Positions 12,204 through 24,836 of a stretch of DNA of 64,000 nucleotides are shown piece after piece (within the stretch, counting starts at the first letter, position 1; every line of letters begins with the position of its first letter). The translations under genes and the position numbers were made by a program. The notes below the pieces were generated by a model, which saw nothing but the letters and a program-made list of their open reading frames with translations, made no database searches and was not told where the DNA came from. The stretch is from Thuidium tamariscinum (lineage: Eukaryota > Streptophyta > Bryopsida > Hypnales > Thuidiaceae), in the NCBI GenBank assembly GCA_947034885.2, contig OX344752.2:8866001-8930000 (forward strand), given 5' to 3'.

Positions 12204-13126
12204 TGGGATTGACGACTCGTTCACGATGTGGACGCCGCAAGCAATCCAGACGAGGTACTGTGCTCACTCACGTCACCAGATCTCCCACCAACCGTCACCA
12301 CATGAGAGTCACATTAAATCTTGCCGCTGATTGTTACGCAACGTGAGCTCGCATACTCTAACCATGAACGCTCATGAAATTCTCCACTTCGACAGCGTTT
12401 GCATTGCTTCACATGAGAGCTGCTATCAAGCTCCGTCGACCACCACATGCTCGTTTTTCTGCGTTGCAAAATCAGCGAGGCGATGCGTCTCAGCTGCAAT
12501 TCAAATTCGTCGTGATTTGATCACATTTCAATTGAACGCTTGATTTAGAATGGCGAGCTTGATGTCAGTCGTAGTTTCAAACTTGTGCTCACAACCTGCA
12601 AACCTCAGTTTTATTTAATCCGACTCTGCGGCACGGCCTGCGGTGAGCTACAGCAGCTTCGGTTGCATTGCATTGCCTTGCCTGTCTTTTGACTTCAATG
12701 GATGTGACTTTTCACAGCCCAGATTTGTAGTGCTTATTGCTACAGAAAATTCGATGTTGTTTGAAATCCTCAGCGTGTTTTCAATAGTCACCAGAGAAGG
12801 AAGATGTGTCGTGCGAAGACACTCCATCTTCTACCAAGCAAGCAGGGCCGCTTGCAAATGAACAGCATTGAGGGATTCAGAGTTCCAGTTGATGGCGGAG
12901 AAGAACGGTTGTTCTGGCAATCTCGTCGTGTTGCATAGAAACAGCATCAGGGCTGTCTGAGTTTCCGAAGAAGGCAATTACATATATAATTGTGTTCCAA
13001 AACCTTATGTAAAGTAGTGCTGTGCCCCCAATTCAGAACAATCCTGTAGATTGCAGACGCAGGAATCTTATTTCATGCCAGCCTTACGTTCAGGTTTTCT
13101 TCCTCAAGCGGACAGTGTTCGTCTCA
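12204..13126. other. Upstream region of nucleotide kinase gene
   Basis: This should contain the minus-strand promoter and 5' leader of the nucleotide kinase. Short open frames here lack recognisable domains. I see no clear TATA box, RNA gene or repeat. Confidence 0.4.
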
Positions 13127-13457
13127 TAAGGGAGGAGGCTCGAAAACCGCTCAGGCTCCAAAACCGCTCACCTTCTGAAATGTATATATCTGGTACATGA
13201 TGCTTTTTGATCTTTACAGTAATGTACAAACAGTGAACATTTTAGGGGGGTGGGCGGTTTTGGAGCCCTATGCCATATTGACTTCAGAAATTCATAACTA
13301 ACTCTACAGAGCTCCAAAAAATATGAAACGACTTGGGTTAGATGCATATTCAAGCTGTCTTTCAAGAAAAATTCACTGGAAAATACTTCAAGATGTTTGA
13401 CCTGCTCAAAATTCTGTTCCAGCCGTTAGATGGTCGGTTTATGGACCTCCTCCCTTA
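13127..13457. mobile_element. MITE family 2 (TAAGGGAGGAGG type), copy 1
   Basis: A 331-bp non-coding element with perfect 12-bp terminal inverted repeats TAAGGGAGGAGG and CCTCCTCCCTTA. The interior matches, in reverse orientation, 24501-24831 and part of 26215-26510. Shared landmarks include 'tgggttagatgcatattcaagctgtctttc', whose reverse complement appears in the 24.5-kb copy. Confidence 0.82.
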
Positions 13458-13922
13458 CATGAAACATATTTTCTCATTTCTGATTGAGATTTTACCTCAT
13501 TTTTTCATGCTTCTGAAGAATTTCCTTTGCAGGCATTGAACTTCGTACTCCCAAGGAAACCAAAAAACAGTTCAGATGTATCAAATGGAAGCATTCTGGA
13601 CACTCCAAAGATGAGTTAGCGCATTCTGTTTTGAAGGTGAAACTCTAATCTTTACACTGATTTATCCTACAATTAGTTCATGCGACACTAAGCTGCGCAC
13701 TGGTTGCTCCAAATTTAGACTCATCGGAAAGAATTCAAGAATTTTAGAAACATAGACATGTAAAACTGAAATGTAGGATACATGAATTTGTGTATTGTGG
13801 AATCATGGCAGCATAGTCGGCATGTGAAGGAGGATCATAGACAGATTGTATTTAACGCATACGCAAGTAATATACCCTTCCTCAAATTGGACCGACTGCT
13901 CCTCAGCATAACTCTCATGTTG

Positions 13923-14206
13923 GAAGGTGGGCACGCTCTTTTTCTACTGTGTCTGGTTGCTATGGTTAGAATGATTAAATTTTCACATTTTCTTGTTGGC
14001 AATTTGGCAATTGAAAGGAGGTTCCAACACATCAAAGATTGTGACATTTGGATACCATATACAAAAGTTATGAAGGATCAAAGTGTTGTTTTGGTAGAGG
14101 TTTTTAAATTGTTTCTTGCACATAGGTACATATTGATTTTGGAGATGTGCATAGAGGCGATGGCCATGGTTTTGAATTAGTGGTGCATTTTTGGGTGCCC
14201 ACCTTA
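13923..14206. mobile_element. MITE family 1, copy 2 (degraded)
   Basis: About 284 bp, from GAAGGTGGGCACGCT to GGGTGCCCACCTTA. The interior carries the family 1 landmarks 'acatttggata', 'tatacaaaagttat', 'caaagt' and a closing 'tttgggtgcccacctta'. More diverged than the copies at 1818 and 15532. Confidence 0.6.
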
Positions 14207-15274
14207 ATCACATAATTTTAGGACAAAAAATGATTTATCTTCTTAATGAAGACTCAAAATTAATGTTATTATAGAAGAAATTGTAGAAATTTCTACAATA
14301 TAAGATTTGATTTTAGCTTGTACTAAATTATATATCCCTCATATGTAGTGTGAGTTTGGTTAATTAGTTTAATATTAAGCACTAATAAGATAAATCAATG
14401 TACATGTCATAGATATAAGGTAGAACTATCCAATGTGCACTAGGGCAATATATATAGGCCTTAAACCATCACTTTGCAATAAATGTTGGATATCATTGGT
14501 GAATGATTTGAGACTTTATTCAAAAATGTACATATTGTGAGGCTCTTTTGAAGTCTTTGAATTTTAATATTTTTAAAAATTTATTCAAAAAAAATTCCAC
14601 AAAATAACTTCTTTTTAGAAGATTTATGTTTTTATAAGAGTGAAGCACAAAATCTGTATTCATAACTTCGACTTTTTCTAATGTATATGCACTTGTGAAC
14701 ACTACTTATTTGCATAAGTAATCAAAAATTTGCTAGAATTTAAAGGAAGGAAATAATAGTAGTTTATGACCAATTTTTTTATATTTTAAAAGCATGCTAA
14801 AATAGAAGAACAAAAAGTCATCCCTTGAATGAAGAAATATAAACTTCTGAAACTCATCTTAGTTACTAAAAACATAATCATTCGTAGCACAATTTTCTAT
14901 AAATCACAAAAAAAAATGTTCATGCATCTAATTAAACAATATAAGTCCAAAATGTTATATATATTCAATGACTTCTTTCAATGGCTTCTTGAAGATTCAC
15001 CAAACCCTCCTTTCTTCTTCATACTTGGGTTCTTTCTTTAATGAATGAACTTTCCCTACCAAATGATTGTGAATGATTCATTATTTCTTACCCCCCTGCA
15101 CTTTTAGGGTGCGTGTCGCTCAACAACCAAAGGTGAAAAAACAAATGGCTGGGGCTCTCTTATCCCATCCCTCCCCTTCCATTGGAGGGGCTGGAGTGGA
15201 GCCAGCTGCCAGCATGCGATTGGACCACCTGCAATCCGAGTACTGTCTTTGAAATTATGGGAGTTCAAGCTCAT

Positions 15275-15480
15275 CAATTTCGGGACCAGGCCCCTTTCTC
15301 AGCCAATTGGGAAAATGCTGAATTTTTTAATTTTTCACGCATGATAAAATTTGTAAATTTGAATTCATTTTTGTAATCAGAAGCCATAAATTAGCTAGGA
15401 GGAGGTGTACAAGGTAAATTAATCAAGCACAAGATAAGATTTTTTTTCTTTGCTTGCTCTCTTATAATGCTTGGGAGGGG
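15275..15480. repeat. Dispersed repeat, also at 51715-51905
   Basis: The two copies share, in the same order and orientation, a 'ccaattggga/cccaatgg' segment, 'aaatttgaattcat', a 'gcaatcag/gtaatcag' run, 'ttagctagg' and 'acaag', then a cytosine- or thymine-rich tail. Neither copy has a supported gene, although a 64-codon frame runs over the first one. Confidence 0.5.
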
Positions 15481-15531
15481 CTGAAAGAATGGGCTTGTTC
15501 ACCCCTTTCTCAATTTGGACCTAAGGTGGGT

Positions 15532-15801
15532 ACACCTAAAAGCGCCACTTATTGGTATTGTGCCTAATTACTATTATAAAACTATTCAGATTTTCATATA
15601 GTCTTGTTGGCAAGTGAAAGCACATTTCAATGCACCAAAAAACATAGCATTTGGATATAATATGCAAAAGTTATTAACAGTCAAAGTTTTTTTAATCTAA
15701 AAGTGCCATCTACAGCTTGTGAATATGATTGAATTTGGAAATGTGCACCACATGTAGATGTCTTTTTTAGGTCAAGTGTGCTTTTAGGTGTGCTCACCTT
15801 A
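15532..15801. mobile_element. MITE family 1, copy 3
   Basis: 270 bp with near-perfect terminal inverted repeats: TAAGGTGGGTACACCTAAAA at the left and the matching TTTTAGGTGTGCTCACCTTA at the right. Best preserved ends of the family. Confidence 0.8.
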
Positions 15802-16445
15802 TAGTTACCATTTTGTGGTCATGGCTTGCATCCCCTCACCAAGTTTTTTTCCATTTATTTTAGGCAATGTTGAAAGCGATGAAGTCATTTACATCTATGA
15901 AAATGGATAAAGTAGCAATATATAGATTATTCAATTGGATTGGATTACTATAGGAATGTGTGAAAAAAAATCAAGAACTTTGATAGTTCAAATTGAAAGA
16001 TAAATACATTTGAAATTCAAAGATTTTTTTGTTGAGAGGCTTGGCAAAGGCAAGGCCAATAGACTTTTAAATTTTCATAGGATGAGAGTTTTGCACAATG
16101 TATGGTTTTGGTTTTGTTTTGGCACTTTCATCCTACATCATCGTGGTTTACATACTTGACAAATTTCAAAAGTAGAAGATTGATATTTTCACTGAGGAGA
16201 TATATTGTTTCTTTGTTTTATTTATTTATTTTTTGTTATCTTGAGGTCTCTTGGACCCTACATCTTACAATCATATCCTAGGTGCTATGGAAAGCCTTTA
16301 GCAAGGAGGGCTGTGTGGATTTTGTTTTGTAGTATTTGGGCCTATTAATATTGTGAAAGTTATTGATTCAGTTTGAAGTTCTTATGAATTAAAAAATTTG
16401 AAAGTTACTTGAACTTTTATTTGAATGTGGCAACAACATAGGGCA

Positions 16446-17088
16446 CACTACACTAAATAGGGTATTTAGTGTTGGATTACATTTAGTGTAATTACCACCC
16501 TACTTGACCCTACACTAAATGTCAATTTTAGGATGATTAGCGTAGTGCTAAACTTCAATGTGCCGCATTTGTGTTGTCTCATAAGAAGATTTCTGGCCCT
16601 GAAGAAGATTGTTTCAGGGGTGTTCTCAGAAATTATTCCCGTTGCTGCAGACCAGCCCCCTGCTGGTCTGGATTTTTGAATTTTGAAAAAAAAAAATTTA
16701 AAATTTAAAAAAATTAATTCGGAATGTTTAAGAATTAAAGAAAACGATTTTAAAAAATGTTTTTTTCAAAAAATATTTTTAAAATATTAATTAATTAAAT
16801 TAATTAATATTTTCTGACGCGGCAGTCACTCTACCACATCAGCACTGCGTTCCCAGAGTTCCCAATGCGTTCCAAGCGTTTGGGAACTCGCAATCTTGAA
16901 AATCCTCTTATGTCACCATTTACCTTCTAACACTAAATGTAAACCTCTTCATATTTCAGATTTGCCATAAAGTACTTTTAGTGTTAGAAATTACATTTAG
17001 TGTTACTTACTTTAGTAGGGTAAATGATATTTAGTGTCATGGTTCGCAAATAGTGTTGCCAACACTAAATACCCTATTTAGTGTAGTG
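16446..17088. mobile_element. Non-autonomous CACTA-type element with palindromic 30-bp termini
   Basis: A 643-bp non-coding element. Its two 30-bp ends are perfect inverted copies that begin CACTACACTAAATAGGG. Each terminus is itself nearly palindromic, since ACACTAAATA and TATTTAGTGT flank GGG. Further copies of the ACACTAAAT / ATTTAGTGT motif are scattered near both ends, like the subterminal repeats of CACTA elements. The expected 3-bp target duplication is not seen (GCA on the left, GAT on the right). The centre (about 16575-16915) resembles the 1310-1540 region and may be a nested element. Confidence 0.75.
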
Positions 17089-20000
17089 GATATTGGAGAA
17101 ATGACTATCTCTTTTTCCAAAATGATAAAAAAAACAAAAGTACATAGGCAAGTTCTTAACCTTTTTTTGTTACATTGATTGGTCCTATTGTAATAGTGGT
17201 TGATGCAAAATAAAATTACATATGATAATAATCATTTATAAGGGAAGAGAGTTTTTTATCCCCTTAATATATACTAGTGCTATTTAGGTTGCAGAACCGT
17301 CACAATTATAGGTAGAACCTCTTATAGTATACTAAGGGCTTAGTGCAAACTAATTAAAATTGGAATTCATAGGTGGGGATAATTTGAAGAACATTCTTTG
17401 AAAAATAGTGTTGGAATTTGACATCTATAAATGATTGTTCATTGCACTTCTCTAATATAATGCAAAAACTTCTTTTAGTGCGTAGTCTCAATACCATTGA
17501 CTAAGAGAGGTTCCACTTGTATCACTGATGAGAATATTCTCTCTTAATTAAAGTTTACAACAATTTGTAAGTTCATTTTGTTACAGACATTAATAAGACA
17601 AATCAATATAGCTATTTTGGGTATATCCAAATCTTTCATTTTTCAATTGCATCCCCACTATCAACCTTTATTGTTCACCTTACCTCTATTTAAAATAAAA
17701 TAATGAAAGATTTGGCAATAGTTGCAAATGAACATGTTCATCTATTAAATAGTCCATTTAAAATGATAATCATAGACAAATTATTATTCCACTATTTCAA
17801 ATGAAACATTATTTCAAATAAAAATAAAAAGAAGTTATCTCAAGATGTTACATTAAACATTATTGTTGACATAAGAACATGGTTTGTTACAATGAATGTT
17901 CCATAAAACCCATCACCTAAACCATGTTTTTTTTAATAGTAACATGAAATTTGAAGTATTGGCTTCACTCAAATTTCTTCCAAAGATTGCAATGTTTAAA
18001 AACTTTGGCCTTCCATATCTTATCTCTATAAATTGGGGAGAAATTGTAAATGGGTCTTTTGCAATAAGTTTACCATACACATATTTAAACTATCCATGCC
18101 TAATAGTTGCAACTAATTGTTAGCCTCTCATATCTTATCTATATAAGTTTTGGAAGAAATTGTAAATAGATCTTTTGGGAGCTCACCCTAAATGTACTTA
18201 AAGCATCTATACCTAACAGTTGCAAGTAGTTATATGAGCATCATTCATGTTGTTAAAATGCTTAGTTTTGATTGGACCTTGTCTATATTTTCATTGCATG
18301 TAATTTTTGAACACCTAATGAATAGATTATGAATTTTCAAAGTGTTGAATGTAGGCATATCCACAATTTATGATAATACCTTAGAAATGTGAAAAAATTC
18401 ATACAAATAAGTTTTAAAATGTAAATGAATAAAATAGAATGTATTTAGACATCTTGACTCTTAAGAAGATGAAAACAATTTGTAACTACACATGCTATAG
18501 CCAAAAGTAGACAAAGGATGGCTAAAATTTTCATAGCATGCTCTAATGCAAACTAAAACCTCACAAGCTTGCAATCTTACTAAAGTAATTTCCTTGCATT
18601 TTCAACATGCTATTTGGTTTGAGTTTGTTGAAGAGGCATGATTCTTGTAACTTCAACTATGTGACTTCCAAGTACCTAGTCAATTATTTAATCAATCCAA
18701 ATCTTTTATAAATTATTACATATATTTACTTAGATTTATTAACAAGTATACTATTTACTTCAATTTCATCTAATTGGTAATAGTTGTCGATTTTCTTTTA
18801 ACCAAGCTATTTCTTTTTACAATATAGAAATTTTGGGCAGGCACCTATGATTAGAGGTTTCATTCTTTTCCTTTAAAATTTCCGGGGAAATTTCCACAGT
18901 CATGTGGTTGAAGAATACCTATAAGACCCCAAAATTTTAATAACTTTTGTGTACATAATTAAAAAGTCATTGCATGATATTTTGTTTCTTCCCCAATTCA
19001 AGCAATCTAGGAAAATTTTAAAAACCACTTTTTTTAGAAACAAAAATTTGAAATTCATTTTTTAGATTTATATATATGTGGAAAGTTTTGAATCATTCCA
19101 TTTTGATCAATGAATCAAAACTTATGGAGAGTTTTTGTTTGTGGGTAGTTATAGATTCTATATTCTAAGATAAATTTTGAAGTATTCTATTTAATTTAGT
19201 TTTAAGACAATTGTTTATTACAACATTACAACCACTGGGATTGACATTTTTCAATTTCAAAAATAAATTCTTAACAATTTTGTATTTTGAATCATTTTCT
19301 ATTTTTTTCAACTTATTATTTTTTCCTATAAGTTGTACAATTCAGAATACTTTGAAAATTTTTAATTATGTAGTTAACTTAACTTAAAGAATGCATCCAA
19401 AGAAACACCAATATAGAAAAAAAATTCATACAAATGTGAGATTCTTGAAGTGCAATTGCAATAGTCTGTTTTTTGATAGGGCCCAAAGTAAGATTTTGGT
19501 ATATTCAAACATTAATACTCCATATCTTGTAATCCATGTAGTAGAAATTTCTGAAATTTTTTTTACATCTTTCCAAACCACTATACTACAAGATCATACA
19601 ATTATATATGTCAAAAAATGTTACTTTTAAAAATTTTGGTACTTGTACAAGAAATGATAGTTTAGGAATTTTTTTGGTTAAAACATAGTCAAAGAATATT
19701 AGGAATTAAAGATTATAACATTAGTTTTGTAGCCATCATAGAAAAGGACACAAGGTCATGCTCTTATTCAAATTCAAAGAATATGCACTTGATTTACACC
19801 AAATATCAAGCAAGAAACAAGTCACGATGAAGTTGCGGCAAACGAGGAAAAAGTCTACAGTTAACATCGTGGACAAACTGCCACATAAGATCACGACTTG
19901 ACATGCAATCAAATATGTTACGCAACAAATTCTCAGGATATATTGGGATTTGGCAGTTACTGAGTTTACAATCAGATGAGACCATAGATGACCATCGACA

Positions 20001-20249
20001 GTACACAAATTATTCCTCCTAAAGAAAAGAAATCAATCTACAATTGCTGCATTGCACAGGATCAAAAACAAAGTTCCACAGAAGAATCAAATCAGCATTC
20101 AAAAGACTAAGTCATTCACAGCATTAGCGCACACAATATTTTACATTTAAGGCAACTGCCAACTTTATTTCAAAAGACCCACACGAAAGTGGTTAGCAAA
20201 TTGCAAACACCTTGACCCAGTTGTTTGAATAGACAACCCTTTCCCACTA
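17089..20249. repeat. AT-rich repeat region, no gene seen
   Basis: No gene recognised. From about 18826 to 19720 it is a diverged copy of the repeat at about 62586-63550. Shared landmarks include 'agttttgaatcattccattttgat', 'tccaaagaa', 'atcttgtaatcca', 'atatgtcaaaaaa' and 'ttttggtacttgta'. The rest is AT-rich with no periodicity that I could define. Confidence 0.6.
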
Positions 20250-20400
20250 GGAAGTGTCATTCAGACCTCGGGCTGCTGGGCTAAGAGCTCCACCAGACCT
20301 TCAAATCCTCATGACTTCTATTAAGACTGGGAAGTGTCATTCAGACCTCCGCCTGCCGGGCTAAAAGCTCCACCAGCCCTTAAGTCCTCACGACTTCTAT
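20250..20400. repeat. 80-bp tandem duplication downstream of NBR1
   Basis: Two direct units start at 20250 and 20330. Both run from 'ggaagtgtcattcagacctc' through 'gctccaccag' to 'gacttcta'. It lies about 280 bases beyond the NBR1 stop codon, so it may be in or after the 3' UTR. Confidence 0.85.
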
Positions 20401-20680
20401 AAACATTCTTCCTCCTGGATACGGAGAGGAGTAACAACCAAAATCTACTTTTCTAAACTCCAAAACAACGCTGTCTCGAGAGAAAGTCTCAGAAGACGAG
20501 GAACACCAAAAACACACACAAGATTCAAGCCTCAAGGGTGAACGTAAAGCTGCAACCGCAACCATTTATTCTAACCGCGCTATATACAGAAACAGTCTCG
20601 GAGAAGTTCGATGTCTTCTGGAGCTTCGATGTCTTCTGAAGACTCCAGAATGTAGAGACCAACTCCAAACGCCTTCAGAC

Positions 20681-23652
20681 TTAAATCTGTTCCTTGCCCT
20701 TGGGATCCTTGTACATCTGGACAAGCTCCTTGACAACACGTTTCACGCTACCATTGTTCTTGAACATGAGGCGACGGTTCATGTCAGTGTCATAAAATCC
20801 CTGCATTAAAGAACCACCATTATGGATGAGAAAAACTGTTCCTTGGCAACATCGAGGGATACTCATCAAATGATATGGAGAAAGCTCACGGGGTTAAAAT
20901 TAATATGTTCCAGTCGTACCATTTCCTCGAGCTCTTCAAGCATGGGATCCCACTCAGCTGCCATAACCAGGTCGTCCACAGTGCGCTGCACATCGTACTC
21001 ATTCTTCTTGAGCAATTCCTGGTTCAAGTCTCTCTGTTTGAAACCCATCGATTCAAGAGCTCCCAATATCATCTCCACAGAGTCCAGCTGGGCGGCTTTC
21101 CTAAATTCCTCCTTGTCGGATTCAGCTGCTGCTTCATCGTCCACTATGACAGCCGCTTGCGGAGCCGCAGTATCCTCGGCTTGATCCGGAGAAGCCACGG
21201 GTTCAGTAACAGTCGGCATATTTACCATGGAGAAGTTCCCAAGTTCACTACTCTCCACAGCCGTGCTCTCCTCCTGCGTTTTTCCAGCATCAACTACAAC
21301 GGCATCCAGAGAAAGAGCTTCCATGTTGATCTCTGGGTACTTCACCGTTTCAGTTTCTTTCGCAGCTGGTTCCGGGTCTACAACGTCGACATCGGCAGCA
21401 GGGAATGGAACTGCAACCTGCTGCTGCACGGTCGTGTCATCCTCCATCGGCTGAGGTACAACAGTTCGCACGCCCTCCTCGGCCTCCTGCTCCGGCATTT
21501 CAACATCCTCTTGGGATGATGCCAATAAAGACTCCATCATTTGTGGAGATTGTTCATCGCTGGGAACAACCTGAATTAAGACCCAAACGCGGTGACCAAA
21601 CTTCTGACCAGAGGGGGACACCAAACGCCAGTGTGAAACATAGCGCCCTGGTTTCTCAGGGGCTACAAGATCAACAGAAACCTCTGCTTCGGAATCTGGA
21701 TTCAAACCTTCTTCAGGCAACTCAAGAGTAACAGCTAGGGTAGATCCCAACTCGTCACCTCCAACATGAATCAACTGAGTCGACTTCGGCCACGCACAAG
21801 TGCCACTGTTGCGCAGTCGCCAGATTTTGGTGAATGCCGCTCCGGGTGCAAATTCCGTTCCGTCAAAAATGGTCACGTCTTGCACAAACCGAGCATCCAA
21901 CTTCCCAAAAGCAGCCACACCAGCACCCGCCGCACAACGAGAATCGTTCTTCCCAGCGTAAGGACCATGAAACCCGTGAGGACCATGAAATCCATGAGGG
22001 CCATGATGGCCGTGAGGGCCATGCATGTGGGGACCGCGCATGCCATAAGACGGCCTTCCATTATAGTAAGAAGACATAGCAGGGCACCTCATACGTCCAC
22101 CTGGGAACTGTGAATTGAAGTGACGAGGGCGCCAGAGCGGCCTCTCGATCTTCGTGTAATCGTCCACCGACCCAGATTTTTGGAAACAACTCTCGCACAG
22201 ATCATAATCGTGCTTCCTGCAAAGATGAAACCTCGGTCAATACTCATCATCCTTAACACCTATCACTTTAATAAAGCTGACATAACACATTATGCAATCA
22301 TGGAAAATGACAAAAACTACTGTCCCAATCGTTCCATACTAAGGTGGAAGATTCAAAAGTACTTACTTGATAGATTTGTAACGAATACCAACAATAGGTA
22401 CCATGTGGCACACATCACACTGAACACCTCGATGCTGTACTGGATCCTTGGACTCGTCGGAAGCCACAGGCGTGGCCTGTTCAGGAGCAGCAGCAGGAGC
22501 AGAAGATTCAGGGGCACCCCAGTGGAAAGGCGGAAGTGAGAAGGGCGGGAAGGGAGGAAACTCCGGAAACGCCGAATGGGCAGGGGGAATTGATTGACAG
22601 TTTCCCGAAAACGGGAAAGGCATAGAGTGAACAGGAGGTTGGTGGTGACCAGGTGCAGCCTGTTCCTCCTTTGCATTTGGCAGAGTAGAAGTTTCTCCTG
22701 CTTGGGCAGTAGAAGCCAATTTCATAATCGCGTCCTTCACTTCGGAAATCACCATCGCCGGAGTTCCCTTGATCAGAGGCTCACACGCCTGCAACAACTG
22801 TTGCGCTGTGTCCTGTGACATCTTCAAACTGTCACCGACGATTTTCCTCAGGTCAGACAGGTCCGGCTGAGTCGAATTCCGGTCGCCAAATTTATGTCCA
22901 TGTCCATGTCCGTGACCGTGACCGTGACCGTGACCATGTCCATGACCCCACCGGCCACCGTGACGGCCATGATGTGCTGGACGTTGTGGCTCTTGCTCCA
23001 CCACTGTCACCGTCAACCGAAGAGGATTGATCCCCTGGAAAACCAAAGCGTCATGGAGATCATGATCGCCGACCATGGTCACAACATCATTCTCCTTGTC
23101 GGTGTAGGTGATAACAAGGTCGGATGTCGCAGAAATCTTAAAAGCTTGACGGATGGTGTCCTCAAGCTGGCTAAAGGTCATGTCGGGTCCGTTGCCGAGC
23201 AAGGACGCCTCCACATTCACACGGCGAAGGACATCGCCGTACTTAATCTGGCAGCACAATTATCGAAAAACAATCGTTAGAATCAAGTTTCCCCAAATCA
23301 CAGAAAAGAGCTCCGACTTCAACAGTTACAGCACATGTTCCTCCTGACGTGCAGGGCGATTATGTCCTGAGTCATATACAACCCGATCAAACCAAACCAC
23401 AACAACCAGACAAGAAACTACACTCTCAACTATACACAATTATACGAAATCCGCTATTAACCTCGCGTTTTTCATGCAATAATTCTACAATAAAGCGTAA
23501 TTCATCACACCTTAAAGATCCTCACAAAGAACGCACCCAATTAACCTAACTTGAGCTGATTGTACACAATTGACCCTACACACACGTCGTCCAACCTTTC
23601 AAGAAACCCCGAAACAATAAACAAAACTCACCTTAAGAACGTAGGCCGCCAT
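20681..23652 (-). CDS. NBR1: NBR1/Joka2-type selective autophagy receptor
   Basis: Four minus-strand exons join in phase into 772 residues: 23652-23632, 23247-22367, 22216-20920, 20800-20681. The PB1 domain (about 1-90) starts in the 7-codon first exon and has basic residues KIKYGDVLRR plus an acidic stretch YTDKENDVVTM, so it can self-oligomerise. A His-Gly run follows. The ZZ zinc finger (about 281-330) has CDVCHMVP then CESCF across the intron 2 junction. The FW/NBR1 domain (about 409-510) begins FVQDVTIFDGTEFAPG and includes WRLRNSGTCAWP. UBA1 (about 683-722) and UBA2 (about 733-772) close the protein. Between them EWDPML aligns with the Atg8-interacting motif of plant NBR1. Known role of the family: it links ubiquitinated aggregates to ATG8 on autophagosomes. 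An odd feature is Met where the motif usually has Ile/Leu/Val. Confidence 0.95.
22898..22954 (-). repeat. His-Gly coding microsatellite in NBR1
   Basis: Alternating HG dipeptides after a GGRWG segment are coded by an imperfect 6-bp repeat (catgtc / cgtgac). A second, shorter His-rich tract (repeats of HGP and HGF) lies before the FW domain at about 21960-22040. Both are in linkers, not in folded domains. Confidence 0.8.
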
Positions 23653-24133
23653 GGCGCCTGAAAATTCTCCTTCAATGTTTACAAACGTCAAGAAAATACT
23701 CCTTCGAACTTCGAAATGCGACTCGCAACCAAATTCACACGCCAATTCCACAATCAACCGGTCGCTCCACGTTCCAGTAATCCGAGGAACCACAAACTAT
23801 AGGCTACACCGCTCCAATTATCGGCTAAAAGTCTAAATTAGGGACAGAAGAAAGGCCGTGGAAACGAAGACACCGCTTCAATTGCCACACGAACCGGCCG
23901 CGAACAAATCGCAACCCAAAAAGAAAGGAAAACAACAAAAACGCCTATGCAAAGGCGCTCTTGATTAATTGATCTCTACTGTAATGGTGCACAAAGAAGA
24001 CGCGGCTTCAATTGCACGAAAACTAACGGTGACAACAACTACAACAAATGGAAGAGTAAGTGCGTTCCTGTGATCCGCACAAATTGCTAAGGAAAAAAGA
24101 AGAAGGTGGAAATGAAGCGAGATGAGGCCTGTT

Positions 24134-24140
24134 CTTTATA
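24134..24140 (-). promoter_or_regulatory. Probable TATA box of NBR1
   Basis: On the minus strand the sequence reads ACTATAAAGAACAGG in a GC-richer context, about 480 bases before the NBR1 start codon. That is compatible with a long 5' leader. The position is inferred from the motif only. Confidence 0.4.
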
Positions 24141-24500
24141 GTGGCGACGCCATAGCCAACTTTCCAGACGTGCCGTCCACTCCAGGCTTGCCGAGGTGCC
24201 AGGCCACCGACCCCGTCGTTTCCGAGGCAAGGGCCGTCCGTCCGTCTAGAAAGTTCCACCGCTCGTTGGACGCCGTTCCAAGGCGGTGTTGAGTGAGGGG
24301 CACGTCTGGGCGGCGACCGGTGGTCGGAGGAGGCTTGGGAAAAGAGAAACTTCGGTTGCTATGATTATTTTTAGTTTATATATAGGAAACTATAGGAGAG
24401 GAGAACTGTCAGTGTGAGGCAGTGATTGGAGGGGGGCAGTTGTGGTTGCTTTGGATCATGCGGCAGAACCTCAAACTACAGTAACTTATCAAGCGTACAC

Positions 24501-24831
24501 TAAGGGAGGAGGTCCATAAACCGACCATCTAAGGGCTGGAACAAAATTTTGGGCAGGTCAAACATCTTGAAATATTTTTCAGAGAATTTTCTTTGAAAGA
24601 CAGCTTGAATAGGCATCTAACCCAAGTTGTTTCATATTTTTTGGAGCTCTCTAGAATTAGTTATCAAATTCTGAAGTTGAAAGGGCATAGGGCTCTAAAA
24701 TGGTGCCCTAGCTAAAATGTACACTGTCAGTACACTGCTGAAGGCTATGAAAATGAAACATGTACAAGTACTGTACATTTAAGATAGGGCACCATTTTAG
24801 AACCCGCTCCATTCAAGAGCCTCCTCCAATA
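24501..24831. mobile_element. MITE family 2, copy 2 (inverted)
   Basis: Begins TAAGGGAGGAGG and ends CCTCCTCCAATA, so the right terminus has decayed. The interior is the reverse complement of 13127-13457 at high similarity. It abuts the CACTA element that starts at 24837 and lies upstream of the NBR1 promoter. Confidence 0.75.
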
Positions 24832-24836
24832 CCACT

